From a virus: DNA of 50,308 nucleotides. Location of the stretch: the IMG/VR virus record IMGVR_UViG_3300010334_002806, positions 1 through 50,308 of that record; one strand, written 5' to 3'. The position numbers were made by a program, and so were the translations under genes. Under the pieces are notes generated by a model. It was not told where the DNA came from. It saw nothing but the letters and a program-made list of their open reading frames with translations, and searched no databases. Shown piece after piece: positions 1-6,766 of the stretch (position 1 is its first letter; each line of letters begins with the position of its first letter).

Positions 1-78
1 CAATTAATTTCAGCACAAAAAAGAATGGAAAGAGAAGTGTTTTTAATTTCTAATTGGAATTTTAACCAGAACAAATAA
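1..78 (+). CDS. 3' end of a small hypothetical protein (partial, duplicated gene)
   Basis: The window opens inside a reading frame of 25 codons that ends in TAA. Its residues are identical to the C-terminal 25 residues of the 70-aa protein encoded at 92-304. The identity continues through the following leader and into the next start codon, so this is the end of a tandem copy of that gene and not chance similarity. The 5' part lies outside the window. Function is unknown. Confidence 0.75.
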   Translation, partial: QLISAQKRMEREVFLISNWNFNQNK

Positions 79-103
79 AAACAAATAACCTATGAACAAA
101 CAA
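1..103 (+). repeat. Direct repeat, left copy (103 bp visible)
   Basis: This stretch is identical to 227-329, an offset of 226 bp. It holds the end of a small gene, the A-rich leader and the next start codon. The repeat is cut by the window edge, so its full length is unknown. The right copy joins to a different gene after the start codon, which suggests a duplication of about 226 bp. Confidence 0.9.
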
Positions 104-304
104 CAAACTGTTGAAGTAAATGGTGTAAAGTTACCTATAACCGAAAAATGCAAAGGGCTTATGGGTAAATCATTAGAAAATATGACTAAAGAAGAATTAA
201 TTGCATCCGTTCATTTTACCTACTCGCAATTAATTTCAGCACAAAAAAGAATGGAAAGAGAAGTGTTTTTAATTTCTAATTGGAATTTTAACCAGAACAA
301 ATAA
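92..304 (+). CDS. Small hypothetical protein (70 aa), tandemly duplicated
   Basis: A 70-residue soluble protein with no signal peptide or membrane segment. It has a charged helical centre (residues about 30-60) and an Asn-rich tail. I do not recognise a family. The start is preceded by the A-rich leader ACAAATAAAAACAAATAACC and has no Shine-Dalgarno sequence, as usual in Bacteroidota. It is the second of at least two tandem copies and is followed within 13 bases by a YD-repeat protein gene. It probably belongs to an early, rightward block of small accessory genes. Confidence 0.6.
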   Translation: MNKQQTVEVNGVKLPITEKCKGLMGKSLENMTKEELIASVHFTYSQLISAQKRMEREVFLISNWNFNQNK

Positions 305-329
305 AAACAAATAACCTATGAACAAACAA
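227..329 (+). repeat. Direct repeat, right copy (103 bp)
   Basis: Exact match to bases 1-103. It includes the end of the 70-aa gene, the 20-base leader and the first codons of the following gene. The match stops a few codons into the next gene, so the leader plus start codon was copied as a unit in front of two unrelated genes. Confidence 0.9.
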
Positions 330-632
330 TTAACACCAAAAGAAAATGCTAATAAATTAACCTATAAAAGTTCAGATGGTTTTAGTTCTGAACGAACTTA
401 CGACGAAAATGGTAATCAATTAACCTATAAAGATTCAAATGGGTATAGTTTTGAATACAGTCGTGATGAAAATGGTAATGCATTAACTTATAAAAATTCA
501 AGGGGGCATTATGAAATTAAAGGAAAATCAGTAACCCAAAAAGAATACGAATCCTTCATCAATGGTACACCAGAATACACAATGGAAGAATTAGTAGAAA
601 AACTAGGACATAATTTTAAAATTAAAAAATAA
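318..632 (+). CDS. YD/RHS-like repeat protein, short paralogue (104 aa)
   Basis: The middle of the protein is a tandem array of 21-residue units starting at residue 14, of the type LTYK-S-G-S-E-Y-RDENGN-. Two units are complete (DNA 357-419 and 420-482) and a third is partial. The pattern of Tyr-Asp and Gly spaced by 21 resembles the YD or RHS repeat. The last 35 residues, ending GHNFKIKK, are nearly the same as in the next gene (636-1226), so the two are paralogues that differ in repeat number. There is no signal peptide, so unlike true RHS toxins it should be cytoplasmic. Function is unknown; a protein-binding beta surface is only a guess. Confidence 0.7.
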   Translation: MNKQLTPKENANKLTYKSSDGFSSERTYDENGNQLTYKDSNGYSFEYSRDENGNALTYKNSRGHYEIKGKSVTQKEYESFINGTPEYTMEELVEKLGHNFKIKK

Positions 633-635
633 CCA

Positions 636-1226
636 ATGAAAAACATTCAAGGAACAACAAAGGATTTAGAACTATTTAACAATGGTAAAAAGATGTATGA
701 GTTTAAAACAAAATCATATGGGTATAGTTCTGAACGAACTTACGATGAAAAAGGTAATGAATTAACCTATAAAAATTCAAATGGCTTTAGTTCTGAACGA
801 ACTTACGATAAAAAAGGTAATGAATTAACCTTTAAAAATTCAAATGGGGTTAGTTTTGAATACACTCGTGATGAAAATGGTAATGAATTAACCTATAAAA
901 ATTCAAATAGGTATAGTTCTGAATACACTTATGATGAAAAGGGTAATGTATTAACTTTTAAAGATTCAAATGGGTATAGTTATGAATGCACTTACGATGA
1001 AAATGGTAATGCATTAACCTATAAAAATTCAGATGGGGATAGTTTTGAATACACTCGTGATGAAAATGGTAATCAATTAACTTATAAAAATTCAAATGGT
1101 GATTATAGAATCAAAGACAAATCAGCAACGAAAGAAGAATACGAATCTTTTATCAATAGTACACCAGAATACACAATGGAAGAATTAGTAAAAAAAATAG
1201 GACACAATTTTAAAATTAAAAAATAA
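636..1226 (+). CDS. YD/RHS-like repeat protein, long paralogue (196 aa)
   Basis: Residues about 43-147 are five full 21-residue repeats (DNA 762-1076), followed by a partial one and preceded by a diverged one. Each has the frame LTYKNSNG-S-EYTYDENGN-. The C-terminal 35 residues match the shorter neighbour (318-632) almost exactly. The gene begins three bases after that neighbour ends, so the two are probably co-transcribed. No membrane or catalytic motif is visible. The N-terminal 40 residues are unrelated to the paralogue. Repeat expansion or contraction by recombination in the 63-bp DNA repeat is likely. Confidence 0.7.
   Translation: MKNIQGTTKDLELFNNGKKMYEFKTKSYGYSSERTYDEKGNELTYKNSNGFSSERTYDKKGNELTFKNSNGVSFEYTRDENGNELTYKNSNRYSSEYTYDEKGNVLTFKDSNGYSYECTYDENGNALTYKNSDGDSFEYTRDENGNQLTYKNSNGDYRIKDKSATKEEYESFINSTPEYTMEELVKKIGHNFKIKK
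762..1076 (+). repeat. Five tandem 63-bp repeats encoding YD-like units
   Basis: Units start at 762, 825, 888, 951 and 1014, with a partial unit from 1077. Each encodes 21 residues. Two related units lie at 357-482 in the paralogue. The DNA units are similar but not identical, which fits an old array under protein-level selection. Confidence 0.85.
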
Positions 1227-1233
1227 ATAACCT

Positions 1234-1524
1234 ATGAACAAAACACCAGTACAAGAATTAATTGATGAATTACAACAAGAAATAAAAAAGCAAAAACAAA
1301 GACCAGAATATACTCCAAGAGGAGATGTATATAATTTAGCCTTAAATAAAGCTATTGAATTAGCTACCAATAAACTTGAAAAAGAAAAAGAGCAGATAAT
1401 GAGAGATTTTAAAAACAGGTATAAATCTCATCCCGTTATGTGTGAAGAATACTACAACCAAACCTATAATTCTAATAAAGCAACATTTGGATATGTAAGC
1501 CCACAAACACAATTAAATAACTAA
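1234..1524 (+). CDS. Hypothetical protein (96 aa)
   Basis: A charged, mostly helical soluble protein. The N-terminus (residues 3-25) is a Gln/Lys/Glu-rich helix and residues 38-62 form a second likely helix or short coiled coil. It ends in a Tyr/Asn/Gln-rich tail. I do not recognise the family. It follows the YD-repeat gene by 7 bases, with an ATAACCT-ATG start context like its neighbours, and belongs to the same rightward block. Confidence 0.55.
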   Translation: MNKTPVQELIDELQQEIKKQKQRPEYTPRGDVYNLALNKAIELATNKLEKEKEQIMRDFKNRYKSHPVMCEEYYNQTYNSNKATFGYVSPQTQLNN

Positions 1525-1535
1525 AACAAATAAAA

Positions 1536-1814
1536 ATGAGAAAATACAGAATAAAAGCTTATCAAAAATCATATAAAGGCGAACAAAAAATAATTAATGA
1601 TAAATATTATGGCATTCTTAAATTACAAACAAGATATATAGCTCAATACAAATCTAACCATCCTATTATTTCATTTTTTACTAAATGGAAAAATTTAGAT
1701 AAATATGATAGCGGATATACTGATATTACGTTTGCTGAAAATGATATTAACAACGATAAAGTGTGTGAATCAGCAAAAGAAAAAAATAAAACTGTTTACA
1801 TAAAAATATATTAA
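1536..1814 (+). CDS. Hypothetical protein (92 aa)
   Basis: A small basic protein rich in Lys, Tyr and Ile with no signal peptide. No family is recognised. It starts 11 bases after the previous gene behind an ACAAATAAAA leader and is the last gene of the left rightward block; a terminator follows at 1894-1927. Confidence 0.5.
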   Translation: MRKYRIKAYQKSYKGEQKIINDKYYGILKLQTRYIAQYKSNHPIISFFTKWKNLDKYDSGYTDITFAENDINNDKVCESAKEKNKTVYIKIY

Positions 1815-1834
1815 ACAAATAAAAACAAATAACC
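1815..1834 (+). promoter_or_regulatory. Orphan copy of the A-rich gene leader
   Basis: The 20-mer ACAAATAAAAACAAATAACC that precedes the start codons at 92 and 318 is present here exactly, right after a stop codon. It is followed by no ATG, only by the terminators. It looks like the remnant of a lost gene or a truncated duplication. Confidence 0.5.
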
Positions 1835-1841
1835 TAATTAT

Positions 1842-1872
1842 AAAAAACCCCCTCATTTTTTAAGCGAGGGGG
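1842..1872 (-). terminator. Rho-independent terminator of the leftward operon
   Basis: Seven-base perfect stem CCCCCTC (1848-1854) with GAGGGGG (1866-1872). On the minus strand it is followed by a run of six T. It lies 77 bases downstream of the NinG-like gene and closes the leftward operon. Confidence 0.8.
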
Positions 1873-1893
1873 AAACAAAACAACAACACAACT

Positions 1894-1927
1894 GGTGTAA
1901 AAGTATAAATCTTTTGCACCTTTTTTA
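1894..1927 (+). terminator. Rho-independent terminator of the left rightward block
   Basis: Stem GGTGTAAAAG (1894-1903) with CTTTTGCACC (1911-1920), one G-U pair, loop of 7, then TTTTTT on the plus strand. It ends transcription of the 92-1814 gene block just before it would run into the convergent operon. Confidence 0.8.
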
Positions 1928-1948
1928 TTAAATTTAATGTGTGTTTTA

Positions 1949-2494
1949 TTAATTAAATTTTTTCTTGACAAAATCTAATTTGCTTCTATATTCAACAACT
2001 AATGATTTAAGTTCTTCTCTTGTTGGTTTTGTTATTTGTCTTGATTGTTCTAAAAGGTAATCGGTAATACCTGGCTTATCTTTTTCTAAGTTTTTTGCAA
2101 ATACTTCAATATTACCACTTAACATACAATTATCGTATTCTGATTGTGGTCGGCAATTGTCCTCTAACCACCTTGTTGCTAAACTTGATCGTGAAATATA
2201 ATGACCATTTTGAATTTTGGTCCAATGATGTTTTGTACCACTTGTGTAACATTCTACTATGCCATTTTTATCTGCGTATTTGCATCTTATGTATTGGCTA
2301 AAAACAATATCTAAATCTTCAATAAGATACTTTAAACTTAAATCTTCTTCATCTTGCTCGTATTTAGCTACTCTCTTTTGTGTAGAGTATATAGTAGAGC
2401 ATTGCTTACAATTTCCCTTAGAAAAAATATAATCTTTTCTGCCACAAGTAACACAATTTTTTTTCTTTGTAATTATTGTACTATTATATGACAT
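1949..2494 (-). CDS. ninG: NinG/Rap-like recombination protein
   Basis: 181 residues. NinG (Rap) of lambdoid phages is a structure-specific nuclease that promotes recombination and branched-DNA processing. Visible here are an N-terminal zinc ribbon (C14, C17, C29, C32) and an HNH-like C-terminal half: C82 in ECYTSG, the NGH of residues 96-98, then R108, C114 and the NC at 122-123, in the usual NinG order. The length is normal for the family. It is the last gene of a leftward operon of four or five genes and overlaps the upstream gene by 11 bases. A role in phage recombination or genome maturation is inferred from family; I am fairly sure of the family. Confidence 0.8.
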   Translation of the reverse strand: MSYNSTIITKKKNCVTCGRKDYIFSKGNCKQCSTIYSTQKRVAKYEQDEEDLSLKYLIEDLDIVFSQYIRCKYADKNGIVECYTSGTKHHWTKIQNGHYISRSSLATRWLEDNCRPQSEYDNCMLSGNIEVFAKNLEKDKPGITDYLLEQSRQITKPTREELKSLVVEYRSKLDFVKKKFN

Positions 2495-2825
2495 TTATTT
2501 CTAGTTCTTTATTGGTTAAGCATTTGTAGATATTTTGAAACTCGTGTAGGTATTGAATTTTCTTATATATTTTACTTATATTTTTATTATCAATAATTAT
2601 TTCTATTTCAAACCAATTGTCTTTTTGTATTGCCATAAATCCATCAAAATTGATAATATTATTTAACACTTCAATTGTTAATGGTATTGGCTTAAAAATT
2701 TCATCTTCATTGCCAATAATTTCATTTACACTCATTACCGACAAATCGCCTATTGATATTTTTCTTATTTCATTTTTGGAATTATACACATAATTGCCAA
2801 TCATTAATTCATTTATTTTTATCAT
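2484..2825 (-). CDS. Hypothetical protein of Bacteroidota phages (113 aa)
   Basis: The N-terminus has the pattern MIKINELMIGNYVY and the C-terminus ends in YLHEFQNIYKCLTNKELEI. I recognise this pair (LRIGN near the start and YVHQLQNLYFALTGEEL near the end) from a widespread hypothetical family in Bacteroidetes phages and mobile elements; its function is not known. The middle part (IFKPIPLTIEVLNNIINFDGF) also fits. It overlaps both neighbours, so translation is probably coupled within the leftward operon. Confidence 0.65.
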   Translation of the reverse strand: MIKINELMIGNYVYNSKNEIRKISIGDLSVMSVNEIIGNEDEIFKPIPLTIEVLNNIINFDGFMAIQKDNWFEIEIIIDNKNISKIYKKIQYLHEFQNIYKCLTNKELEINVI

Positions 2826-3073
2826 AAATTTTCATTTATATTTTCTAATTGTCTTGCACTTAATAAACCTTTTATTTCAGTACCAATGCCATTAATAACT
2901 AATTCTACTGAATCTATTATTATTTCTACTTCATCTTGATTTATTTCATGTATTCCATGGCCCTCTATTATTGTTGGTGGATTATATGTTTCCACTTCTT
3001 GATAAGATACCAATAATTCACCTTTGATACTTTCTATATCAAATGACTTTGTTTTAAATTTTGTTGTTTTCAT
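2822..3073 (-). CDS. Hypothetical protein (83 aa)
   Basis: An acidic small protein, probably beta-rich. The segment around residues 35-65 contains alternating hydrophobic residues with EVEIIIDSVELVI. No motif is recognised. The start and stop overlap the neighbouring genes by 4 and 20 bases, which supports a real member of the leftward operon. Confidence 0.55.
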   Translation of the reverse strand: MKTTKFKTKSFDIESIKGELLVSYQEVETYNPPTIIEGHGIHEINQDEVEIIIDSVELVINGIGTEIKGLLSARQLENINENL

Positions 3074-3278
3074 AATTTATTTTAATTTTTAATACTTCAT
3101 TTTTTAAACTATTCCAGTATAAAATATCTTCTTCACAACCACCACAATACAGCAACTTATTTTCTATATATTTTAATGTTCTTTTTTTATTTTTTACAAT
3201 TCTTTCCGAAAAAGATAACTTAGTATCTCTCATAAAAATTCTAGCAAAAATACAAACAGCCTCTTCCTCGTAATACAT
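3054..3278 (-). CDS. Hypothetical protein (74 aa)
   Basis: A small basic protein with a CGGCEED segment. No family recognised. It overlaps the downstream gene by 20 bases. It is either the first or second gene of the leftward operon, depending on whether the 40-codon frame at 3306-3428 is expressed. Confidence 0.5.
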   Translation of the reverse strand: MYYEEEAVCIFARIFMRDTKLSFSERIVKNKKRTLKYIENKLLYCGGCEEDILYWNSLKNEVLKIKINYENNKI

Positions 3279-3305
3279 ATATTAAAACACTTTATTTATA
3301 CCTTA

Positions 3306-3428
3306 TTATATTTTTATTAACCTATCCCCAATAAATTTATACATACCAATAAATAAACCTTTTTTCCAAACTTCAATTGCTAAATCTAATCTCTTAGCCA
3401 TATCGTATATTAGTTCCTTATTTGTCAT
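3306..3428 (-). CDS. Possible 40-aa leaderless small protein
   Basis: A 40-codon frame starting MTNKELIYDMAKRL and ending in TAA. The predicted product is an amphipathic helical peptide with a Trp/Lys/Gly-rich centre. Its ATG lies only four bases after a promoter -7 element on the minus strand, so its message would be leaderless or nearly so. It could instead be untranslated leader of the gene at 3278, or start at the internal ATG at 3401. Confidence 0.35.
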   Translation of the reverse strand: MTNKELIYDMAKRLDLAIEVWKKGLFIGMYKFIGDRLIKI

Positions 3429-3432
3429 AAAT

Positions 3433-3463
3433 CAAAATTAACTTAATTTTTTAAATAAACAAA
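3433..3463 (-). promoter_or_regulatory. Bacteroidota-type promoter of the leftward operon
   Basis: On the minus strand, TTTG (complement of 3460-3463) is followed after 19 bases by TAATTTTG (complement of 3433-3440). This matches the Bacteroidota primary sigma consensus of TTTG at -33 and TAnnTTTG at -7 in both sequence and spacing. Confidence 0.65.
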
Positions 3464-3480
3464 AAAATATGAATTATTAT

Positions 3481-3511
3481 TTTATAATATCATAATTTAT
3501 ATTTTACTTTG
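3481..3511 (+). promoter_or_regulatory. Probable rightward promoter of the replication block
   Basis: TTTA at 3481-3484 and TTACTTTG at 3504-3511 with 19 bases between them approach the Bacteroidota consensus, with one mismatch in each box. It sits 21 bases before the start of the HTH gene and faces away from the leftward promoter, so the 3429-3531 gap is a divergent control region. Confidence 0.45.
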
Positions 3512-3531
3512 CTATACACAAATAAAATATT

Positions 3532-3747
3532 ATGGATAACAAACAAAAAAATGATTTAAGAGATGCTATTTTACTGCATCTCGAGCAAATTGAAAGGCCA
3601 ATGTCTTGGCTTTCTAATAAAGCCGATATTCCGTATCCGACAATTTATGCTTTATTAAAACAACGGACTTTTGCTATATCTGATAAAAATTTAGCAAAAA
3701 TAAACAAAGCATTAGACACTCATTTTATTAACAATCAAAACTTTTAA
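3532..3747 (+). CDS. Small HTH DNA-binding protein (Cro/regulator-like)
   Basis: 71 residues. Residues about 18-60 look like a helix-turn-helix: MSWLSNKADIPYPTIYALLKQ reads as a helix, a turn around DIP and a recognition helix, and is followed by LAKINKALDTH as in Xre/Cro proteins. It is the first gene to the right of the divergent promoter region, so it may control one or both promoters. It is followed after one base by the initiator-like gene. The family is inferred from the HTH pattern only. Confidence 0.6.
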   Translation: MDNKQKNDLRDAILLHLEQIERPMSWLSNKADIPYPTIYALLKQRTFAISDKNLAKINKALDTHFINNQNF

Positions 3748-3748
3748 A

Positions 3749-4453
3749 ATGGCTAAAAGATTTACCGATACAGAGAAGTGGAAGAAGCCTTTTATAAGGG
3801 GCTTACAAGGTGCTTATAAGCTCCTTTGGTTATATATTTGTGATGATTGCGACCATGCAGGTATATGGCAAGTGGATTTAGATGTTGCACAAATAAGAAT
3901 AGGTGAAAAAATAGATATTGATGAAGCAATTAAAAGTTTTGAAAATAAAATTATAATTTTTGATAAAGGAAATAAGTGGTTTATTCCTTCTTTTGTTGAA
4001 TTTCAGTACCCTTCTGGTTTAAATCGAGATAATAGAGCACACAATAGCATTTTTTTATTGCTTGAAAAAAATAATTTACTAGATAAACAAAATAAGCCCC
4101 TTACAAGGCCCTTACAAGGGCGTAAGGATATGGATATGGATATGGATATGGATAAGGATAAGGATAAGGCGGACAAAAAAATAAAATATAAAGAAAATAT
4201 TTTATTGACAAATAAAGAACACTTACAGCTTGTTGCAGATTTTGGCGAAAAGCATGTAATTGATTTTTATGATTATTTGTCAGCGTATAAAATAGAAAAG
4301 TCGTATAAAACAAAATCAGATTACTTAACTATCAAGCGATGGGTCGTAGATGCCGTTTTAAAGCAAAATAAGACACTTTCTTCTAAAAATGATATGATTC
4401 TACCAAAAGGATTGCAAGAGGCTAGAATCGCCTTTAAACCCACAATACAATGA
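3749..4453 (+). CDS. Phage replication initiator-like protein
   Basis: 234 residues. The N-terminal 110 residues (KRFTDTEKWKKPFIRGLQGAYKLLWLYICDDCDHAGIW) are of a type common in phages of AT-rich hosts, where the protein sits next to the helicase as a replisome organiser. A low-complexity linker of alternating Met-Asp then Lys-Asp (residues about 126-140) separates it from a C-terminal helical domain. The stop overlaps the start of the primase-helicase gene (ATGA), so translation is coupled. The linker DNA and nearby repeats could hold the origin. Confidence is moderate: the context is strong, the family match is from memory of the N-terminal pattern. Confidence 0.55.
   Translation: MAKRFTDTEKWKKPFIRGLQGAYKLLWLYICDDCDHAGIWQVDLDVAQIRIGEKIDIDEAIKSFENKIIIFDKGNKWFIPSFVEFQYPSGLNRDNRAHNSIFLLLEKNNLLDKQNKPLTRPLQGRKDMDMDMDMDKDKDKADKKIKYKENILLTNKEHLQLVADFGEKHVIDFYDYLSAYKIEKSYKTKSDYLTIKRWVVDAVLKQNKTLSSKNDMILPKGLQEARIAFKPTIQ
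4098..4120 (+). repeat. Two direct repeats CCCTTACAAGG (iteron-like)
   Basis: CCCTTACAAGG occurs at 4098-4108 and again at 4109-4119, head to tail, inside the initiator-like gene. A related GGCTTACAAGG lies near its start (about 3800). Initiator-binding iterons inside the initiator gene are known for lambdoid phages. Confidence 0.5.
4127..4168 (+). repeat. Hexanucleotide tandem repeat (4 x GATATG, 3 x GATAAG)
   Basis: Seven perfect in-frame hexamers encode the Met-Asp/Lys-Asp linker of the initiator-like protein. Such arrays change length by slippage without breaking the frame. An AT-rich strand-opening role next to the iteron-like repeats is also possible. Confidence 0.85.
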
Positions 4454-6306
4454 TAACGATATTTAAGAATATTTATTCCAAAGAACCAAATTATGTTTCG
4501 GTTGAGGCTTGTTTGGAAAGAATTAGGGTTGGTAAAAGTAAAGTTTTGGTAAATGAAATTAGAAATACCATTGACAAAGAAAAAGCCAACAATTTAAAGA
4601 AAAATTTACCCTCGGTTTGTTTTAGTGGCAAATTTGGGGGGAATAGGCAAGATTCGGATTTGCTAAAACATAGTGGTTTTATAGTTTTGGATTTTGATAA
4701 TATTTATGAACTTAGGGATAAGCAAACAGAAATTATATCCAATCCATTTGTTTATGCTTGTTGGGTTAGCCCTTCGGGTAATGGGTTAAAGGCATTGGTA
4801 AAAATAGCCGATGGCAAAAAACATAGAGAACATTTTCAAGCATTACAAGAAGTTTTTAAGGATATTGATAGAAGTGGTATAAACCCAAGCAGGGTATGTT
4901 ATGAAAGTTACGATGAAGATATTTATATAAACGAAAAAGCAGAAGTATTTAAAAAAGTTAAGAAAATTGAAAAGGTAGTAACCTTTGAAAAAACCGAAGA
5001 TGATAATAAAATTTTTAAAAACATTCTTACTTGGCTTTCTAATAAAAACGAAGCATTTGTAACAGGAGAAAGAAATAATTTTATTTTTAAGTTAGCTTCG
5101 GCTTGTTGTCGTTTTGGGATTAATGAATTTACCGCCAATGGTTTGATAAACAGCGAATTTATTAATAATTCAGAATTTACTAAAAGCGAATCGGATAGAG
5201 CAATAAAGTCAGCTTATAGAATTAATTCAACAAGATTCGGCAGTGCAAGTTTTGATAAAGAGCAATTAGTAGATAAGGTTACAAGAAAAGAGGTAGAAGT
5301 AGAAAAGGCAGTATTTGATGAAGGTATTAAGTTGAAAGATGTTATTTATGGAATTGATGTAAAAGAACAAGCATTAAGTATCTATGATAATGGATATGCA
5401 AAAGTAGATGGTATTGGAGTACAACAATTAGATGAAAGATTTAAACCTAAAAGGGGCGAAATAACTGTACTTACGGGTATTGGTAACTATGGAAAATCTT
5501 CGTTTAAAAAATGGTACCAAGCTATGAGAATATTACTTTATGGTGAAAAGTTTGCAACATTTTCACCAGAGGATAACCCACCCGAAGAATATTATCACGA
5601 CTTTGTAGAAATTATTTTGGGTTGCGATTGCAGTCCAAGTAACCTCAATAGACCAACAAAACAAGTTTATGAATCAGTTTATGATATGGTTTGCAAACAT
5701 ATTTTTTACGTTTACCCAAAAGATGTTTCACCAACACCACAATACATTATGGAAGTATTTTTGGAATTAATAGTGAAGGAAAATGTAGATGGAGTTGACA
5801 TAGATCCATTTAATCAGCTTACTAATGAATATCAAAAATTTCAAAGAAGTGATAAGTATTTAGAATGGGTATTGTCTGTATTTTCAAGATTTTCGCAAAT
5901 AAACAATGTTTTCTTTTGGATTGTGGCCCACCCAACAAAAATGGCAAAGGCATCAGACGGAAACTACCCTTGTCCCGATGTATATGATTTAACAGATGGA
6001 GCCATGTGGAACAATAAACTTGATAATATTTTAGTTTACCATAGACCATACGCACAAACAAATCCACAAGACCCAACTTGTGAATTTCATAGCAAAAAAA
6101 TAAGAAGGCAAAAAATAGTAGGTAAAAAAGGCTTTATAATTTTTGAAATGGTATTTAAAACTAGAAGGTTTTTCTTTGATGGGCTTGATTCATTGCAATT
6201 TTTATTAAACCAAAAAAACATTGATTTTTACCAAAATAAACTACCACAACAACAAACTTTAGACAATAACACCTGGGTGCCATTTTCAGAAGAAACACCA
6301 TTTTAA
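4450..6306 (+). CDS. Primase-helicase: BT4734-like N-domain plus RecA-like helicase
   Basis: 618 residues. Residues about 1-170 are a BT4734-like/VirE N-terminal domain, related to archaeo-eukaryotic primases: FIVLDFDN (about 76-83), SPSGNGLKALVKI (about 106-118) and SGINPSRVCYESYDEDIYIN. Residues about 185-270 are a helical linker, similar to primase C-terminal domains. Residues about 320-600 are a RecA-fold ATPase with Walker A GIGNYGKSS (near 344-352) and Walker B DGVDIDPFNQL (near 447-457). Together this suggests that it makes primers and unwinds DNA at the phage fork. It begins inside the stop of the initiator-like gene. It ends in SEETPF, which resembles the SSB C-terminal tip. Confidence 0.8.
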   Translation: MITIFKNIYSKEPNYVSVEACLERIRVGKSKVLVNEIRNTIDKEKANNLKKNLPSVCFSGKFGGNRQDSDLLKHSGFIVLDFDNIYELRDKQTEIISNPFVYACWVSPSGNGLKALVKIADGKKHREHFQALQEVFKDIDRSGINPSRVCYESYDEDIYINEKAEVFKKVKKIEKVVTFEKTEDDNKIFKNILTWLSNKNEAFVTGERNNFIFKLASACCRFGINEFTANGLINSEFINNSEFTKSESDRAIKSAYRINSTRFGSASFDKEQLVDKVTRKEVEVEKAVFDEGIKLKDVIYGIDVKEQALSIYDNGYAKVDGIGVQQLDERFKPKRGEITVLTGIGNYGKSSFKKWYQAMRILLYGEKFATFSPEDNPPEEYYHDFVEIILGCDCSPSNLNRPTKQVYESVYDMVCKHIFYVYPKDVSPTPQYIMEVFLELIVKENVDGVDIDPFNQLTNEYQKFQRSDKYLEWVLSVFSRFSQINNVFFWIVAHPTKMAKASDGNYPCPDVYDLTDGAMWNNKLDNILVYHRPYAQTNPQDPTCEFHSKKIRRQKIVGKKGFIIFEMVFKTRRFFFDGLDSLQFLLNQKNIDFYQNKLPQQQTLDNNTWVPFSEETPF

Positions 6307-6329
6307 AAAATATATTTTGATAATTAAAT

Positions 6330-6337
6330 TAATTTTG
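6330..6337 (+). promoter_or_regulatory. Promoter -7 element before SSB
   Basis: TAATTTTG fits the Bacteroidota -7 consensus TAnnTTTG exactly. No TTTG is present at the right distance upstream. The A-rich leader and the SSB start follow immediately. Confidence 0.4.
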
Positions 6338-6358
6338 TACAAATAAAAACAAATAACA

Positions 6359-6754
6359 ATGATAAAAACAGAAGTAATTGGATTTTTGGGAAAAGACTCT
6401 CAAATAAACAATGTAAGTGGTAAAAGTGTAATTAACTTTAATGTGGCCCATACAGAAAAGTATAAAGATGCAAATGGTGGTCAAAAAGAAAAAACGATAT
6501 GGGTTGATTGTTCTTTATGGGTAGAAAAAACCACAATTGCCCAATACCTTAAAAAAGGAACATTGGTATATGTAGATGGACAACCAAGCGTTAGGGCTTA
6601 TACTAATCAAAATGGTCAACAAGGGGCTTCGTTATCATTAAGAGTTGGTACTATTCAGTTGTTGGGTGGTGGTAAAAAACAAGAGGAAACACAACCACAA
6701 GAGTTTTTAGCACAACCTAATGGTATTGAATCTAATGAAGAAGCTCCATTTTAA
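6359..6754 (+). CDS. ssb: Single-stranded DNA-binding protein
   Basis: 131 residues, a normal length for a phage SSB. Residues 1-105 form the OB fold (IKTEVIGFLGKDSQIN, INFNVAHTEKYKDA, KTIWVDCSLW, GTLVYVDGQPSVRAYTNQNG, LSLRVGTIQLLGG). A Gln/Glu-rich disordered linker ends in EEAPF, the acidic tip with a terminal Phe by which SSBs recruit replication and repair partners. It binds single-stranded DNA at the fork. It follows the primase-helicase and has its own -7 promoter element and the ACAAATAAAAACAAATAAC leader. Confidence 0.92.
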   Translation: MIKTEVIGFLGKDSQINNVSGKSVINFNVAHTEKYKDANGGQKEKTIWVDCSLWVEKTTIAQYLKKGTLVYVDGQPSVRAYTNQNGQQGASLSLRVGTIQLLGGGKKQEETQPQEFLAQPNGIESNEEAPF

Positions 6755-6766
6755 AAAACCAAAAAT

